Below, piece after piece: positions 4,387-5,755 of a stretch of DNA of 5,755 nucleotides. Position numbers and translations under genes: made by a program. Source of the DNA: an uncultured Lachnospiraceae bacterium (GTDB lineage: Bacteria; Bacillota_A; Clostridia; Lachnospirales; Lachnospiraceae); contig CAMOGO010000090.1 of the NCBI GenBank assembly GCA_946614075.1, forward strand, positions 1-5,755, read 5' to 3'. Within the stretch, counting starts at the first letter, position 1. Each line of letters begins with the position of its first letter. A model generated the notes under the pieces. The model was not told the origin of the DNA and did not search any database. It saw only the letters and a list, made by a program, of their open reading frames with translations.

Positions 4387-5156
4387 CACTTTTTGAGGTA
4401 CTTGCTGGAGCAGTACCCGATCTTGCCGTCATAGGCGACCAGCAGCCACGGGTTGGCGCCCAGCAGGTTGAAGTAGCCGAAGCACTTTACCTTTGCCCCC
4501 TTGGGCAGGACCGCCACCACCTTGTAGCCGGTGCCGCACCCCCGCCGCATGTTCAGCGCGGTGGTAACGGTGTAGGTGCCGGTCTTGGCTTTATCGTAGT
4601 GCATCGCGTCTTGGACATCAACCGGCGCCGGCTTTGGCTCCGATTTAGGCGCCTCTCCATCCGTCAGCACGATGACCGTGTGCTTGTTCGGGCAGATGAG
4701 GATGTCTCCGCGCTTCAGCTTGTCCGGGCTCCGGAGGTATGCCTGATCCGTGATCAGATCAAACCGCCCGGTGTTCAGCAGCCCCTGTGCGAGATTCCCT
4801 GTGTACAGGTTCGGGCTGACGGTCACACCGGAGGCATTCACACAGCAGGACACGAGGCTGGAGCAGTCGCATTCGCAGTCGACCGTGACTGCGTTCATGT
4901 TCCAGGCCTTTTTCTGCAGCTCGATGTAGAGGGTGGTCCGCTGGCGCTGGTCGTAGCCGATGTGAGGGTTGGCCACTGCCGCCTCCATGTTGGCGGCGAT
5001 GAAGTGCCGGAGGTAGTCATCCTTCGGGCGGATCAGCTGCTTCTGGCCGAAGTCATACCAATCCCGTATGCACACTTCGTTCCCGGTCTGATCTCCCGCC
5101 TGCCCGCCGGCGATCCGGCCGTTTTCGTCAATGGCTGCGTGTCCGATCTTGACCAT
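4386..5156 (-). CDS. phage endolysin: NlpC/P60-like peptidase with C-terminal SH3 domain (256 aa)
   Basis: Peptidoglycan hydrolase released through the holin at the end of infection. It begins MVKIGHAAIDENGRIAGGQA, an opening typical of clostridial phage endolysins. The catalytic core has VDCECDCSSLV with the probable nucleophile C98, and KRGDILICPNKHTVIVL with the probable H159, the Cys/His pair of NlpC/P60 peptidases. These usually cut the stem peptide. After a Pro-rich linker (about 168-180), residues about 195-256 form a bacterial SH3 wall-binding domain (LNMRRGCGTGYKVVAVLPKG). The ATG at 5156 is chosen because GAAGGAGGAG precedes it and the protein opens directly into the domain; a longer frame from 5234 would add 26 residues encoded inside the holin gene. 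It overlaps the holin stop by one base (TAATG). Bond specificity is not certain. Confidence 0.88.
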   Translation of the reverse strand: MVKIGHAAIDENGRIAGGQAGDQTGNEVCIRDWYDFGQKQLIRPKDDYLRHFIAANMEAAVANPHIGYDQRQRTTLYIELQKKAWNMNAVTVDCECDCSSLVSCCVNASGVTVSPNLYTGNLAQGLLNTGRFDLITDQAYLRSPDKLKRGDILICPNKHTVIVLTDGEAPKSEPKPAPVDVQDAMHYDKAKTGTYTVTTALNMRRGCGTGYKVVAVLPKGAKVKCFGYFNLLGANPWLLVAYDGKIGYCSSKYLKK

Positions 5157-5365
5157 TACTCCTCCTTCTGGCGGTAGTATTCCGCCGTCGAGATCCCTAT
5201 CAGGGTGCCGATGCAGAGCGCCAGCGCCGAGCACGTAGCGCAGACCTCATCCCCTGCCGGCAACTTCCAGATGGTGGCGATGGTCTTGTAGAACACTCCG
5301 ATGGCGTTCAGGGCGATGAGCGCCACCCACTTCAGGATCTGATAAGCCTTGTCTGATAATTTCAT
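5156..5365 (-). CDS. holin, phage Dp-1-like family (69 aa)
   Basis: A small membrane protein that permeabilises the cytoplasmic membrane and lets the endolysin reach the wall. Starts MKLSDKAYQILKWVALIALN. There are two predicted membrane segments, about 10-30 (ILKWVALIALNAIGVFYKTI) and about 44-61 (CATCSALALCIGTLIGIS). They are separated by a short polar loop with WKLPAGDE, and the tail is charged (EYYRQKEE). This layout matches the Dp-1 type of holin. The ATG at 5365 is used because AAAGGGGGAG precedes it; an upstream in-frame start at 5404 would add 13 residues and overlap the previous gene. Located directly upstream of the endolysin, sharing one base with it. Confidence 0.88.
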   Translation of the reverse strand: MKLSDKAYQILKWVALIALNAIGVFYKTIATIWKLPAGDEVCATCSALALCIGTLIGISTAEYYRQKEE

Positions 5366-5376
5366 GTCTCCCCCTT

Positions 5377-5755
5377 TCAGACGAAAGAATTTTCCGCCAG
5401 GCACTGGTCGTACACCTCGCGGATGTGTTTCTCCGCCGCCGTCGCATAGCCGTTTCGAAACCCCGGATGCCCGCCGCAGTATTCATCGTATGTGTCGGCG
5501 TCGTCGAGAATCTGGCGGAAATACTCCTGCGAGTGTTTGATTTTGTTACGCAACTCATCGTCAAACCGCAAAATATGCGTCCGCGCCTGCACGGCGTCCC
5601 TCTTGTCAATGGACTCCCGGAGCGCGTCCACGTCCTCGCGTAGCCCCCGCACCTCATCCGCCAGAGCGTCGCGCTTGTCCTCTCTTGCGTACCGCCGCAT
5701 CTGCCTCGCTGTCAGCAGTTGCCCGACGACGGTGACGACCGCCGCCCCCACTCCC
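5377..5755 (-). CDS. membrane-anchored coiled-coil phage protein upstream of holin, 5' partial
   Basis: The frame is open to the right edge, so the true start probably lies outside the window; a GTG at 5751 is possible but has no clear ribosome binding site in view. The visible N-terminus (GAAVVTVVGQLLTARQMRRY) looks like the end of a membrane segment followed by basic residues. A charged coiled coil follows (DKRDALADEVRGLREDVDAL and onward), then a conserved-looking C-terminal part (LRFDDELRNKIKHSQEYFRQ, YDEYCGGHPGF, ending YDQCLAENSFV). Proteins of this layout are common just before the holin in Firmicute phages, but their function is unknown to me. It belongs to the late operon; a role in lysis timing or tail assembly is speculation. 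Confidence 0.75.
   Translation of the reverse strand, partial: GVGAAVVTVVGQLLTARQMRRYAREDKRDALADEVRGLREDVDALRESIDKRDAVQARTHILRFDDELRNKIKHSQEYFRQILDDADTYDEYCGGHPGFRNGYATAAEKHIREVYDQCLAENSFV

Noticed and set aside
4599..5177. 192-aa open frame antisense to the endolysin
   Set aside because: His/Val/Arg-rich composition typical of a GC-rich antisense shadow; the endolysin on the other strand has clear catalytic motifs and a ribosome binding site.
5247..5657. 136-aa Arg-rich minus-strand frame overlapping the holin and coiled-coil genes
   Set aside because: Out-of-frame shadow; the frames in use here encode a recognisable holin and a coiled-coil protein.
1..5755. tRNA genes, CRISPR arrays, insertion sequences
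   Set aside because: No cloverleaf, no regularly spaced repeats and no transposase or terminal inverted repeats were seen; the only recombinase is the phage-type serine integrase.

Overview
The window is part of a temperate phage genome (or a prophage or circular phage contig) from a Gram-positive host. The host is probably a Clostridia-type Firmicute. Supporting signs are strong AGGAGG-type ribosome binding sites before most genes, a Dp-1-like holin, a Cro/CI switch and a large serine integrase. The coding DNA looks fairly GC-rich and the regulatory gaps AT-rich. The genus cannot be told from the sequence alone.

Layout, left to right. (1) 1-306, leftward: the start of an early operon, with a Cro-like regulator (91-306) followed by the 5' end of a second small gene that leaves the window. 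(2) 307-506: the genetic switch. Two near-consensus promoters face each other: a rightward one (335-363) for the repressor and a leftward one (436-464) for the Cro-like gene. Five copies of a TACGAwwT motif are spread over and between them. (3) 507-2885, rightward: a four-gene lysogeny operon with an ATGA overlap at every junction. It encodes a CI-like repressor, a small ImmA-like protein lacking the catalytic Glu, a small putative lipoprotein and a large serine recombinase. (4) 2886-2930: a 40-bp dyad directly behind the integrase gene, proposed here as attP. (5) 2957-4310, leftward: four small genes with their own promoter, a 17-bp palindromic operator and their own terminator. None has a function I can name. 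This is the usual accessory slot of Gram-positive phages, between endolysin and attP. (6) 4323-5755, leftward: the end of the late operon, with a membrane-anchored coiled-coil protein (5' end outside the window), a holin, an NlpC/P60-SH3 endolysin and two tandem terminators.

How it fits together: the repressor should bind the 339-492 region to shut off leftward early transcription. Its own promoter would carry transcription through the integrase, so lysogeny and integration are coupled. This resembles coliphages P2 and 186, where repressor and int share a transcript from a promoter that faces the early lytic promoter. Lysis genes, accessory cassette, dyad and integrase are contiguous, and both arms of the dyad are preserved. 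This suggests the sequence comes from a circular or non-integrated phage form, or from a junction where attP is intact, rather than from a simple prophage end.

No single gene is a clearly new system. The best candidates for undescribed biology are the four-gene cassette with its palindromic operator, the nested-operator face-to-face switch, and the inactivated ImmA-like protein in the immunity operon.
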